This document shows, one piece after another, positions 1 through 8,115 of a stretch of 64,000 nucleotides of DNA (the first letter of the stretch is position 1; each line of letters begins with the position of its first letter). The notes beneath the pieces are model-generated. The model had not been told where the DNA came from, searched no databases, and saw only the letters and a program-made list of their open reading frames with translations. This stretch comes from Streptomyces sp. NBC_01439. Lineage in GTDB: Bacteria; Actinomycetota; Actinomycetes; Streptomycetales; Streptomycetaceae. Both the position numbers and the translations under genes were made by a program. The DNA is taken from assembly GCF_036227605.1 (NCBI RefSeq), contig NZ_CP109487.1, positions 7,737,001-7,801,000 of the forward strand, written 5' to 3'.

Positions 1-143
1 GCCGCAGTGTTCTGCACGCCCTCAGCCTGGGCAGCGTCGTCCGCGGGCAGATCGTCGACCAGAAGCTCCGCGCCCTCGTTCGTCTGGTCAGGCTTCTTTC
101 CCGGGATGCCGAGCTGTGCCCGGACTTTCGTCATCAGCGCCAT
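1..143 (-). CDS. N-terminus of the next conjugation gene, possibly VirB4-like (partial)
   Basis: Only 47 codons are inside the window and no stop is met before its edge. The start ATG at 143 is preceded by AAGGA at good spacing, and lies 45 nt after the stop of the two-span membrane protein upstream. The visible residues are hydrophilic (they begin MALMTKVRAQLGIPGKK) and show no domain. A VirB4-type ATPase commonly follows a small two-span VirB3/PrgI-like protein in type IV secretion operons. That position is the only reason to suggest VirB4 here, so the identification is inference. Confidence 0.4.
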   Translation of the reverse strand, partial: MALMTKVRAQLGIPGKKPDQTNEGAELLVDDLPADDAAQAEGVQNTA

Positions 144-188
144 GGTGTCCTTCGTTCGTTCCTCGTCGTGTGAGTCGGCCTGGCGCTG

Positions 189-1088
189 TCAGTTCAGCGA
201 CGCCTTGAGGTCGAGCAGTTCGTCGTCGATGCCCTGGTAGAAGACCCGCAGCATCGGCTCGGCCTCCTCGCGGTCGAGCATCGTGGCTTCCTTGATCATG
301 AGGGTGGAGCCGCCGACCTCGGCCTGGAGGACTTGGTGTCCCTTGCGCAGTGAGTCGGTGTTCTTGCCCTTGAGCAGCAGGTACTGGTGGATCGAGGGGA
401 ACTTCCCGCCCACGTGCTGCGTGAGGATGTCGTACTGCTCGTTCTGCAGCTCGATCAGATCGGGGTCACGGAGCTGAAGGGCCTGGTTGCGCTGCTCCAG
501 GTTCGCCACCTGGTGGTAGATCCGCTGCGGTTCCTTCGTTGTGATGAAGCTGTGCTCGCAGGTCGTCTCAACCTTGCGCCAGAAGGAGTCGACCCGGTCG
601 AGGATCCCGATCCGGTCCTCGTCGAAGAGCAGATAGCTCGCTGAGCCGACGACCAGGTAGACCCGGCCTTCGCCGCCGTCGGAGAAACGGATCAGCCCGT
701 CCTCGTCGATCCCGTCGATGCCGACGATCGAGTAGAAGTCCGTGGGGTTCGAGCTGCGACGGGTGAGGACGTGGCGGGCTGTGCGGGGCAGATACGCAAG
801 GAAGGCCGGCACCCGCATGATGCGCAGTTCCTTCGTCTTCATCAGCCCGCCGAAGTAGGCGATCGCCGCCAGTCCCCAGAGCACGAAGAACGCGATGGCG
901 ACTGGGCCCGAGCTCGCGACGAACGTCGACGTGCTGAACCACAGCAGGGCGAGGGCGCCACCACCGAAGAAGAGCAGCTGCTTGATCGGGGAGGGCTTCG
1001 CCGCCCAGCCGCCCTTGCTGAGCGTGATCTCGTGATCTAGAAAGCTCCTGTTCAGCGAACTTGGCACCTTATAGGACAGTTTCGCCAT
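189..1088 (-). CDS. Two-span membrane protein of the conjugation system (VirB3/PrgI-like topology)
   Basis: A 299-residue protein with two adjacent hydrophobic segments (about residues 36-57 and 61-81), followed by a long hydrophilic domain of about 215 residues that should lie on one face of the membrane. The topology (two helices near the N-terminus, then a soluble part, directly upstream of another secretion gene) resembles VirB3/PrgI-type inner-membrane components that work with VirB4. The soluble domain is much larger than in those families and I do not recognise it. The start ATG at 1088 is followed by a coherent basic N-terminus. The gene begins its own unit: the 370 bases upstream hold a pseudogene end and two CTATC boxes of the backbone motif. 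A conjugation role is inferred from topology and neighbours. Confidence 0.6.
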   Translation of the reverse strand: MAKLSYKVPSSLNRSFLDHEITLSKGGWAAKPSPIKQLLFFGGGALALLWFSTSTFVASSGPVAIAFFVLWGLAAIAYFGGLMKTKELRIMRVPAFLAYLPRTARHVLTRRSSNPTDFYSIVGIDGIDEDGLIRFSDGGEGRVYLVVGSASYLLFDEDRIGILDRVDSFWRKVETTCEHSFITTKEPQRIYHQVANLEQRNQALQLRDPDLIELQNEQYDILTQHVGGKFPSIHQYLLLKGKNTDSLRKGHQVLQAEVGGSTLMIKEATMLDREEAEPMLRVFYQGIDDELLDLKASLN

Positions 1089-1457
1089 GAATCTCCGATC
1101 CCCCCTGCGACCGCAATGGCCATTGCTCGACCTATCGAGAAGTCTTCATACATGAGGCGTGTGGGTGGCATCCTATCTTAGATAAGCCATTCGAAACGAG
1201 ATTGAAAGGGACTCCGATGGCGGCGTGGGGCGAGTCTGACTGGTGGATCCGAGTCATCGCCGCTCTGGTCGAGGACTTCCTGACGAACCGACATCCCGTC
1301 GAGCACTGCCTGCTCCGAGTACCGAGGGGGGTGCGTGCCCGGCGCCGCGCAGCGTCTCCTTGACCCGATCGAGCACCGAGAGCGTTCCTGTCGTGAAACG
1401 GCAGCAGCGGGCCCCGAGGTCCGGGACCCGCTGCAACTCGTCACTACCCGGCCGACA
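1089..1457. other. Intergenic region with two CTATC boxes and TATC-rich promoter-like DNA
   Basis: No gene is apparent. On the minus strand, GATAG boxes occur at 1132-1136 and 1173-1177. The second sits in an A+T-rich palindromic stretch (TATCTTAGATA) that stands out against the GC-rich surroundings. It probably holds the promoter and operator of the membrane-protein gene starting at 1088. Neither box has the perfect CGACTC partner seen at the other copies. Confidence 0.35.
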
Positions 1458-2518
1458 TCAACCGAACGACGGGACGATCTTCTTCTTGCCGCCCTCCTTC
1501 TTCCAGGAGATGCGGGCGTCGAAGGTCTTGCCCTTGGCCGAGACGAAGCCCGTGCCCTGGATGGTCTTACCGGCCGCCAGGTCCTTGCGCTGCGCATCGG
1601 TGAAGGTCACCTGGCACCAGGACCGAGGTGGCTCGTCGTCGGAGCCGAAATCAGGGGTGATCTTCCTGGCCTTCGCGTCCCAGGTGACCTTGCAACCGAA
1701 GGTCTTGCGAGTCCGCGCGCTGACGAAGTCGTCGATCTCCAGCGCCTGGCCCGCCAGGAGCACCGCGACCTCCGCCGGCGTGAACGTCCGGCCAGACCAC
1801 TCCGTCGGCTTGTCCGGCACCTCCAGCTGGAACCCGACGAACTTGCGACCCTTGAAGTTGCCGACGCCGAGCGCACCGGTGGCCGGGAAGGGCTTGTTCT
1901 CCTTCGGCCTCGCCTCGAACGAGATCGTTTCGCCCGCGAGCAGCTTTGCCACCTCGTCATCGCTGAACTCGTGGCCCGACCAGACCTTCTTGAAGGCGAC
2001 CTTCTTCGGGCCACCTGGAGCGGCCTGCCACACGCCCTCGGCGCGGGCTGCGCCGACCTGCTCTTTCACGTCCAGCTCGGCGCGCATGTCGGAGTGGACC
2101 TTCTCGGTGAGCCCGAGATCACCGATGCGCGTGCCCGGCAGGAGCCTCCAGCTCCATTTCGCCGGCCTGCGCCAGCCTGAGCTTTCGGCCCTCCTCGGTC
2201 AGCAGCGGGTACTTCGCCTTGTCGTTGGCGACCTCCGAGTATGTCGAGGTGCGGGTCGCACCTGTACCCATGCCGCGCTTCTCCAGCTGCTTCATGAGCC
2301 ACTTCATCGTCGGGGGCGCTTGAATGCCCACGCCCCTTCGCGCTGCGTCCGGCATCCGCGGCGCGTCCTCGGGGTGCGAGGCCGGCGCGGCCACACCCGC
2401 ACACCGCGGAGTGCAGTACGAGCCGAGGTGCACCCGGGTCCTGGACACAGAGACCCGATAACCCCAGGCTTGCAGCGCTGACGGACGAAAGGAGCTTCTC
2501 CTTGCTCGTCGCGGTCAT
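1458..2518 (-). pseudogene. Type IA DNA topoisomerase remnant (internal deletion plus frameshift)
   Basis: Two reading frames together give the end of a type IA topoisomerase. In 2119-2448 a segment beginning PPTMKWLMKQLEKRGMG, followed by a TRTSTY motif and a YPLLTEEGRKL segment, matches the conserved region near the end of the topoisomerase core. After a frame change near 2155, the frame ending at 1458 gives three repeats of about 60 residues with the pattern W(S/C)xxxF...LLAG...F.SxKGK.F. These look like topoisomerase C-terminal repeats (Toprim_Crpt type). The Toprim domain and the active-site tyrosine region are missing. A start ATG at 2518 overlaps the preceding stop as ATGA and opens a short frame beginning MTATSKEKLL, which suggests that the 5' end survives and most of the gene between was deleted. 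It once belonged to the conjugation operon. Confidence 0.75.
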
Positions 2519-3690
2519 CGGATCGGCCGCCCTTCCCGCTCGCGTTCGATCCTCAACTGCTTCCGGGTGGCCTCACGGGCCATGTCCCGGAGATGGATCG
2601 CCTCCTTGTGTGTGATCGGCGCGTCACGAAGGTTGTGCGAGCCCCGCAGGAAGTTCTCCGTGCGGTCGGCGATGGAGTACGCGAGCGCCTGCTCGATCAC
2701 CGCGCTGGTCTGGCGCACCTCGCCCAGCTCGTCGCGCAGCTTGCGCAACAACCCGTCCCGCTCCCGTTCGACAGCCTCGATGCTCATCAACCGTGTCAAC
2801 ACGCCGCCCAGCAGCGGGTCGCGGGAGCGGAACAGCTCCACTGCGCGCTCGGTGGCAGGATCGGCATCAAGACGCAGGTCGAGCTGTGCCAACAGGAACG
2901 CCATCACCAGCGTGCCCTGGCTCAGCCGCCGGCTGAACTCCCGAGCAGCGCTGTCGCTCACGCCCAGCTCACGGACTGCGGCTGCTCGCAGCTGCTCCCG
3001 CAGCGCGTTCATGACGCTCTCGGGCAGCGCCTTGATGTGCGGCTGGCTCTGCACGCCGACGAGCCGGAAGCCCGACTGGGGGAGCGTGGCGGTCCCGGCT
3101 GTACTGCTCGAGCCCCCCTTCGAGGGCGCGCTCCGCACGGCGCGCTGATCACCGGTGAACTGCAGCGATCCGGGCCCCACCTGCTCGGGTTCGTCCGGTG
3201 CGGCGACGTCGTCACGAGCAGCGATTTCGGCTGTAGCGGCGCCCTCCACGTCCGGCTGTGCCCCGGGAGCGGAAACGGCATCAGTCGCAGGGCCCGCCGG
3301 CACACCGCCCGGGAGCACCCCGTCAGCGGTGTTCTGTCCGCCGCCAGAGCCAGCGCCACCGCGCTGGTTGGATCTGCCGGCCCGCTCGGAGTCGCCAACG
3401 TCGGGCTCGCGGTCCGGCTCCAGGTTCGGGCGATCTGTTTCGGCTTCCCCATCGAGATCAGCCTGCGGACCTTCAGCCTCGAGTTGAGAGCCGATGTCGC
3501 CGGTCTCATCGAACTGCCCCTCCGGCTCGGGTGTTGCCGTCTCAGGCCCAGGCCGTGCGGCCTGAGCCTGGACGTGCTTCAACTCCTCGCTCCCACCACG
3601 CCGGTAGGCGTCGAGGAAGGACGTGTCCACATCCATCACCTCGTCGGTGGGCGTGGCCGCCTCCAGCATCTCTGCGAAGTCCCGGCTCAT
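2515..3690 (-). CDS. Acidic protein with helical C-terminal domain, coupled to the MobC-like gene
   Basis: A 391-residue protein. The first 200 or so residues are rich in Glu, Asp, Pro and Gly and look disordered. The C-terminal 190 residues are helical and charged, with a likely coiled coil (about residues 300-330) and a basic tail (KQLRIEREREGRPIR). Its ATG overlaps the stop of the MobC-like gene as ATGA, and its own stop overlaps the ATG of the topoisomerase remnant, so the three were translated as one chain. Coupling to a relaxosome gene suggests a DNA-processing role in conjugation, for example as a relaxosome or coupling-protein adaptor. I do not recognise the family and the function is inference. 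Confidence 0.65.
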   Translation of the reverse strand: MSRDFAEMLEAATPTDEVMDVDTSFLDAYRRGGSEELKHVQAQAARPGPETATPEPEGQFDETGDIGSQLEAEGPQADLDGEAETDRPNLEPDREPDVGDSERAGRSNQRGGAGSGGGQNTADGVLPGGVPAGPATDAVSAPGAQPDVEGAATAEIAARDDVAAPDEPEQVGPGSLQFTGDQRAVRSAPSKGGSSSTAGTATLPQSGFRLVGVQSQPHIKALPESVMNALREQLRAAAVRELGVSDSAAREFSRRLSQGTLVMAFLLAQLDLRLDADPATERAVELFRSRDPLLGGVLTRLMSIEAVERERDGLLRKLRDELGEVRQTSAVIEQALAYSIADRTENFLRGSHNLRDAPITHKEAIHLRDMAREATRKQLRIEREREGRPIR

Positions 3691-4109
3691 ACGAGCTCAC
3701 CGTCCTCCTCGTCGAGCAGGTAGTTGTCGCCGCGGGTGAGCCCGATCAGCGAGTCGAAGCCCATGGTGACGACGCGTTCGAGGTTCGCCGAGTTCTTCGC
3801 CAGCGCCGCGACCTGATCGACGAGCTCATTGAGCCGCGCGATCTCCAGGGTCGGCAGGTCATAGTCGAGGTTCTCGCGCCGGATCTTCTCGACCACCGCC
3901 TCGGCCACGTACTCGCTCACCGAGGAGAACCCGCGCTTGTCGGCCCAGTACTCCGCGCGCTGCTTCTCGTCCGAGCTCAGCCGGACGAACATGCCCTGGC
4001 GGCCACCGCTGCTGCTCCGTGTCCCGCCCGGCAGTTTCTCCTTCGCGCCGCGCGCAGGTTGCGTCGTCTTGTCCAACTCGGGTGCGGCAGTCATCTGCGG
4101 CTTCTCCAT
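3687..4109 (-). CDS. MobC-like relaxosome accessory protein (ribbon-helix-helix type)
   Basis: A 140-residue protein if it starts at the ATG at 4109, which has an AAGG a few bases upstream. A longer frame to 4238 reads through the regulatory DNA and is unlikely. The central part begins MFVRLSSDEKQRAEYWADKR and continues with a helix-turn-helix pattern typical of ribbon-helix-helix proteins. It is followed by a segment LNELVDQVAALAKNSANLER, close in pattern to the MobC family motif (LNQ...QvN..aknlNq). Such proteins bind at oriT and help the relaxase nick. The large relaxase in this window (57444-59981) is its likely partner. Upstream DNA at 4110-4280 carries inverted repeats and the shared backbone motif, so oriT or an operator may lie there. 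Confidence 0.7.
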   Translation of the reverse strand: MEKPQMTAAPELDKTTQPARGAKEKLPGGTRSSSGGRQGMFVRLSSDEKQRAEYWADKRGFSSVSEYVAEAVVEKIRRENLDYDLPTLEIARLNELVDQVAALAKNSANLERVVTMGFDSLIGLTRGDNYLLDEEDGELV

Positions 4110-4138
4110 GCCTTGCCTTGCCAATCCGTGAAGTCGCC

Positions 4139-4204
4139 TTATCGACGCTAGTGGATAAGACAGCTGCCACTCTTTATGTTTCCTATCGGGCATCGGTAGA
4201 GTCG
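4139..4204 (-). promoter_or_regulatory. Backbone upstream motif before the mobC-like gene, with inverted repeat
   Basis: On the minus strand CGACTC (4199-4204), GATAG (4183-4187) and AGTGG (4167-4171) occur in that order, as upstream of other backbone genes. Immediately downstream an inverted repeat CTTATC/GATAAG (about 4139-4160) with a 10-base spacer is a further protein-binding candidate. The start codon is at 4109. This may be promoter, operator or part of oriT. Confidence 0.5.
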
Positions 4205-4280
4205 AAGACGTGCCCCGCTGCCCCCCTGTGCCACGCATGGCCGCAGCAGGTGGTCCTGCTCGATTCCCTTCAGCGCCCGC

Positions 4281-5117
4281 TCAGGAGCCGGACAGGGGAG
4301 TCGACGTCGCGTTCGTCGTGCAGTCGACGAGCTCCTGGGTGAACCTCGGGGCCTGCCAGATCGCCTTGTCTTTGTCGTTCGGCAGGTGTTCGACGATTGA
4401 CCCGGTGCCGAGCGGCGCACCGCCGGCGAAGAAGTGCAGCGCCTCCTGGCTGAAGCCTGCCTTGTACACCAAGGTCGACAGGCACTGGCCGGCCGCCGCG
4501 TAGGTCTTCTTCTGGCTCTCGTCACGGGCGTAGGAGGAGAACATCGAGACCAGGCCCTTGGTGAGCTCGATGGACGAGCTGACCGGCTGATCCGCGCGGA
4601 CTGGGTAAGCCGGCTGCAGGTTCGGCTTGCCCGCTACTGGCTTCGCGGCTGCCTCCGGCGGCGCGTAGTTCTGAGCCTCGGCGCTACCGCTGTCCGGAAG
4701 TGCAGCCTTGCTGATGCATCCGTCGAAGTCCTCGCGCAGCGACCGCGAGGCCAGGAGTGCGGCGTCGTCCTCGCTCACCTTGTTCAGTCCGCCGATGACC
4801 GCGCCCATGTCGTCGCTGTCGGCCTTGATGATGTAGGCCAGCGCCTTCTCCGACATTCCCGCCTTCCGCACTGCGCTAGCCAGGCACGCTCCGCCGTCCT
4901 CTCTGGAGCTTCCGGCGCCGTGGAAGGCGAGCTTGTCCAGCGCTTTGCTGAGGGCCTCGTTGGTGACCTTGGTCGTGTTTGCGGTCGGGGTTGATGTAGG
5001 CGATGGCTGTGCCTCCTTGGCCGTTCCGCCGTTGCCGCTGGAGCACCCGACGAGCACGACGCCCGCAGCCAGCGCCGCAGTGGAGAGTCCAGCCTTCCTC
5101 GTCTTCCAGGTCCTCAT
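4281..5117 (-). CDS. Secreted lipoprotein with two related half-domains
   Basis: A 278-residue protein with a lipoprotein signal: basic start MRTWKTRKAG, hydrophobic stretch, lipobox LVGC with the lipidated cysteine at residue 25, then a Ser/Thr/Pro-rich linker. The mature part holds two similar blocks, each with the plan CL....V.KAG.S..AL, then a variable loop, then F....(D)C. Each block has one cysteine at either end, suggesting a disulfide-closed helical unit. I chose the ATG at 5117 because GAGG lies at ribosome-binding distance; an ATG at 5129 is also possible. Position upstream of mobC suggests a surface role in conjugation, such as mating-pair contact or entry exclusion. That role is inferred only from context. 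Confidence 0.7.
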   Translation of the reverse strand: MRTWKTRKAGLSTAALAAGVVLVGCSSGNGGTAKEAQPSPTSTPTANTTKVTNEALSKALDKLAFHGAGSSREDGGACLASAVRKAGMSEKALAYIIKADSDDMGAVIGGLNKVSEDDAALLASRSLREDFDGCISKAALPDSGSAEAQNYAPPEAAAKPVAGKPNLQPAYPVRADQPVSSSIELTKGLVSMFSSYARDESQKKTYAAAGQCLSTLVYKAGFSQEALHFFAGGAPLGTGSIVEHLPNDKDKAIWQAPRFTQELVDCTTNATSTPLSGS

Positions 5118-5157
5118 CTCGCCTCGCATCCCCTGTTGCCGACCAGTCTGATTGGAT

Positions 5158-5218
5158 CCACTGGTCTCTGAGGGTATCTTATTCGAGTGGTCATTGAATG
5201 GTTGTCTGCGATGAGTCG
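5158..5218 (-). promoter_or_regulatory. Divergent copy of the backbone upstream motif before the lipoprotein gene
   Basis: On the minus strand CGACTC (5213-5218) is followed by GATAC (5174-5178, one mismatch to GATAG) in an A+T-rich stretch (CGAATAAGATAC), then AGTGG (5158-5162). Between them is ACCATTCAAT, which also occurs upstream of the LysM gene (around 39390-39400). The wide spacing makes this a weak example of the motif. Confidence 0.35.
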
Positions 5219-5302
5219 GAATGTCGCGAGATAGAGGATGCAGAGGCTGTGCAGGGCGGGACTCGGGCGCGCGGAGTGCCTGCGGTCCTGTCTGGCGCTT
5301 GG

Positions 5303-5321
5303 GGATCAACGGAGTTGATCC
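5303..5321 (+). repeat. GATC hairpin, family member
   Basis: An 8-bp perfect stem, GGATCAAC / GTTGATCC, with a GGA loop. It belongs to a family of look-alike hairpins in this window, all with GATC(A/G)(A/G)C arms and a 3-base loop. Confidence 0.6.
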
Positions 5322-5597
5322 GGGGGGCACTGCGATGACGCCGTGCGCGTGTCGGCTGCGGGCGGCCCCCTGTCGGGCGGCTGTGGTGGGCTTCGACCTG
5401 CTGCGGTCGGCTCCCTCGGACCTTCAACGCAGTGCCCGTGTCCATCGCCCGCGACCAGCAGCTCATGCAGGGGGCCACACCCTGACGCGCGCCCGCTTCC
5501 GGATGGAGAGCGCCGGACATGACCATGCGTGCCGCGCACGTCCCCACGCCCATGAAGCCAGGTCTGGTCGTCTATACCGACCAGCAGCTTCTCCGCT

Positions 5598-6194
5598 TTG
5601 ACCGGCTGGAGCCCGGCATCCCTGGTCCACGCGATGCCACCGCTCGGCTCGATAGGCGCCCCGCTTCGACACCATCGGTCTGCAATTGAAGAGGTCATCG
5701 AGCCGCGACGCCGCCCGGCCTGCCGCCTCTGCATGGCCCGGCGACACGTCCGCGGGCTTGTCGTCCGCAGCACCCCGCACCATGAAGGTGTCTGCCACCG
5801 CCGCTGGCTCCTCGGAGAGGAGCAACACGATCTGACGCTGCTGCCCGAGGTTCTGCGGGCCAACCTCCAGCATCACCGGATCGTCCGCCGGGGCACCCAT
5901 CCCTTCACCGAGCTGGCCTTCGTCGATGCCCGCGACCGCCTGACCAGGTGGTTCACCGGTGAGAGAAGCGGAGAGCCTCTTCGGCAGAGGTGGAACCGCC
6001 GGCTCGAAGTGCTCGGCGAGGACCCGTTCGGTGATCCCCACCGCCCCACCGAGCCCCGGATCGAAGTGGCCACCTACCCCGAAGTCATCGTGCTCACCGG
6101 CCTGTTCGCCTCCCCGCACTGGCGAGACCATCCCCAACTGCCCACAGAGACAGCACGCCGATTTGGCATCGCAGACACCCAGCTAGTGCTCTGA
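5598..6194 (+). pseudogene. TniQ-like zinc-finger protein, probably N-terminally truncated
   Basis: An open frame of 198 codons whose residues 36-70 hold CRLC (cysteines 42 and 45) and a later VCHRRW, spaced like the zinc-binding region of TniQ-related proteins. A conserved-looking block follows (QHDLTLLPEVLRAN, RWNRRLEVLGEDP, then a YPEVIVLTGLFASPHWRD segment). This resembles a TniQ-like family common in Streptomyces. The start is unclear: there is no good ribosome site near 5598, and the sequence before the CRLC motif does not look like the family's usual N-terminus. A 5'-truncated relic of a transposition or target-selection gene is most likely. Confidence 0.45.
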
Positions 6195-6290
6195 CCTCAC
6201 AGGTTCGCCGGTTTGGGGCTCGCCTGTGTTTGGGGTGTGCCGGGGCATCCGGTCCACAGCCGCGAGCCCGTGTCTGGCAGGATCTCCCGC

Positions 6291-6605
6291 ATGCTCGAAG
6301 AAAAGCTCGACGCGCTTGCCCAAGTGATGGCTGAGCACATGACCAGGCCGTTCCCGCCCGGCTGCCGCGGCCTGGACGTCGAGGGCCAGGACATGGTGTT
6401 GCTCGACGCGGACTCCTATGGCTATGCAGCCGTCGTTCGTGAAGGCCCGCTCAGCGAGCAGCACCGGGCAGGCTTGACGCGGCTGACGTCAGTGTTCGGG
6501 AAGGTCCTCCCGGCGATCGACGACGAGTACGCGGCCGAGTACTACACGCACGTGCGCGACATGGCTGTGCTGGCCGCCGAAATTGCGAGCCTGCGCGAGA
6601 AGTAG
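6291..6605 (+). CDS. Small hypothetical protein
   Basis: A 104-residue soluble, acidic protein beginning MLEEKLDALAQVMAEHM. The ATG at 6291 has AGGA about nine bases upstream. It appears globular: charged helices at both ends and a short beta-rich middle (DMVLLDADSYGYAAVVREG). No motif is recognised. It stands alone between the TniQ-like relic and a HEAT-like gene on the same strand. Confidence 0.55.
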   Translation: MLEEKLDALAQVMAEHMTRPFPPGCRGLDVEGQDMVLLDADSYGYAAVVREGPLSEQHRAGLTRLTSVFGKVLPAIDDEYAAEYYTHVRDMAVLAAEIASLREK

Positions 6606-6961
6606 TCCTTCGCACGGGAAGGTTCCGGGGCATCCGATGGGGCGGGACACCCCCTTGCCAACGCGGCATGACCCGCAACCCGGTGAACCTATGCCGTCAG
6701 AGCACTAGCGTCGGGCCTGGTCCGGAAACTGCCACCTTCACTGCGAATCCTGGAGCAGGGCGTCTCACCTTCCTGACAAAGCCCAGCTCAGGAACCACCG
6801 GTCTCACCATGATCGATGAGACGCGAACTCGGCGCCGTGCTCAGCCCCTCCCGAAGCCCACGGCCTCCGCGCTCTGAGTCGCAAGCCAATCTGTCACCCC
6901 CCAGGTCAGTGGCCTTCTCCCGTCAAGATCTAATGAGACGGGACACTGGGAGCCTGGTGCC
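6606..6961. other. Non-coding stretch
   Basis: I see no convincing gene. The only open frames lack ribosome sites and any protein-like pattern. The last 60 bases presumably carry the promoter of the following gene. Confidence 0.4.
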
Positions 6962-7378
6962 GTGGAAGACTTCATAGAGCAAGGACTTCGCCACTCGATC
7001 GCTGAAGCCGACTCTCCGGCCTGGCGCGTGAGGGCAGTTGCAGGGCGGCGGCTGGCGGCGGCGCCTCGGATCGAGAGTGTCGCCGGTGTCCTGCACCGTC
7101 TCCTCCTGGACGATCAGGACACTGGAGTGACCTCCGATACTGCTGCGGCTCTGTTGGCTCGGAGGGATCTGGCCGGCCTACGTGCCGTGCTCGCGGCCCG
7201 TGCAGTGGCGTCTGACGAGGGGACGGCTGATCAGCTCGCTGCGGAACTTGACTGTGACCCGCGCTGGGCGACCGGAGAGGGCGATGTCGAGCTGATCACG
7301 CAACTGCGAACGCTGACGTCGGATACAGACCCAGAGATCCGCAACGAGGCCATGTTGCGACTCTCGCGCCTGCGCTGA
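6962..7378 (+). CDS. HEAT-repeat-like protein
   Basis: A 138-residue protein starting at GTG 6962. It is nearly all helical, with two or three degenerate HEAT-like units: AWRVRAVAGRRLAAAP; a middle unit with VTSDTAAALLARRDLAGL; and DTDPEIRNEAMLRLSRL at the end. Such small alpha-solenoid proteins usually bind other proteins. There is no catalytic motif. It is followed by repetitive non-coding DNA and an IS630 relic on the other strand, so it is probably a single-gene unit. Confidence 0.55.
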   Translation: MEDFIEQGLRHSIAEADSPAWRVRAVAGRRLAAAPRIESVAGVLHRLLLDDQDTGVTSDTAAALLARRDLAGLRAVLAARAVASDEGTADQLAAELDCDPRWATGEGDVELITQLRTLTSDTDPEIRNEAMLRLSRLR

Positions 7379-7453
7379 TCGGAAGGGCGGGCAGTGGCCA
7401 ATCTTCGGTGAGAGTGGTCAACCTCCAGTGAGACAGGACAGTCGTGTCGTTGC

Positions 7454-8030
7454 TCATCTGGGTCTGATGGTCAGGCCCGTCTCCGCGAGGCAGCCGTCTA
7501 TGAGGTCGCTGCGGTACTGGATGTGTCGCAGGCCGCGTCGGATGCGCTGAACGAGGTGTTCGGGGGTGCTGAAGGCGACGTTGGAGAGCCAGCCGCGTCG
7601 CAGCAGTGACCAGATCCCCTCGACGGGGTTGACGTCAGGTGCGTAGGGCGGCAGGTAGTAGATGGTCAGCCAGTCCCGGGTTTCGACGAACTCCCGCAGG
7701 CCGGCGGCCTTGTGGACGTTGAGGTTGTCCCAGACGAGCACGATCGGGCCGCCGAGCTGCTGGTGGGCTGCGGTCAGCAGGTCCCGGTAGTCGCGCCAGG
7801 AGAAGCTCTTGCGCCCGTCGCGTCGGCCGTCGTCCCGGCGTGGCCGGTAGATCAGTCGCGACCTGTGGCCGGGTTTATAGCAGGTCAGCGCGGCGATGGA
7901 CACCCGTCTGCGGGAGCGGCCCCGCACCCGCACTACCGGGGTCCGGCCGCGCTGTGACCAGGTCTTCGCCTGCGGCGGCGTCATGGAGAACCCAGCTTCA
8001 TCGCTGAGTAGGCCCGGGGCGCGGTGCCGG
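7454..8030 (-). pseudogene. IS630-family transposase, C-terminal half
   Basis: The frame gives the catalytic half of an IS630-type DDE transposase: a DEAGFS motif (first Asp), VWDNLNVHKA (second Asp) and YYLPPYAPDVNPVEGIW (final Glu), then the usual C-terminal helix and stop at 7454. The N-terminal helix-turn-helix half is missing. Upstream, the reading runs straight into the 3' end of a group II intron. The apparent longer frame to 8794 is intron RNA and antisense maturase sequence, not protein. The missing half is not found on the other side of the intron, so the transposase was already truncated or its other end was lost. Confidence 0.8.
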
Positions 8031-8065
8031 GATTGCTCCCAGTCCGTTTCCCCGGACCTCTCGCC

Positions 8066-8099
8066 GAACCCGCCGTGCCCATTACTAGGCAACGGGCTC
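8066..8099 (-). ncRNA. Group II intron domain V
   Basis: Read on the minus strand, a 34-base element begins GAGCCCGTTGCC and ends GGCACGGCGGGTTC, folding into the two-part hairpin with internal bulge typical of domain V. It lies just downstream of the maturase stop, as expected. Confidence 0.75.
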
Positions 8100-8115
8100 T
8101 CCACGGTCTCTGCCG

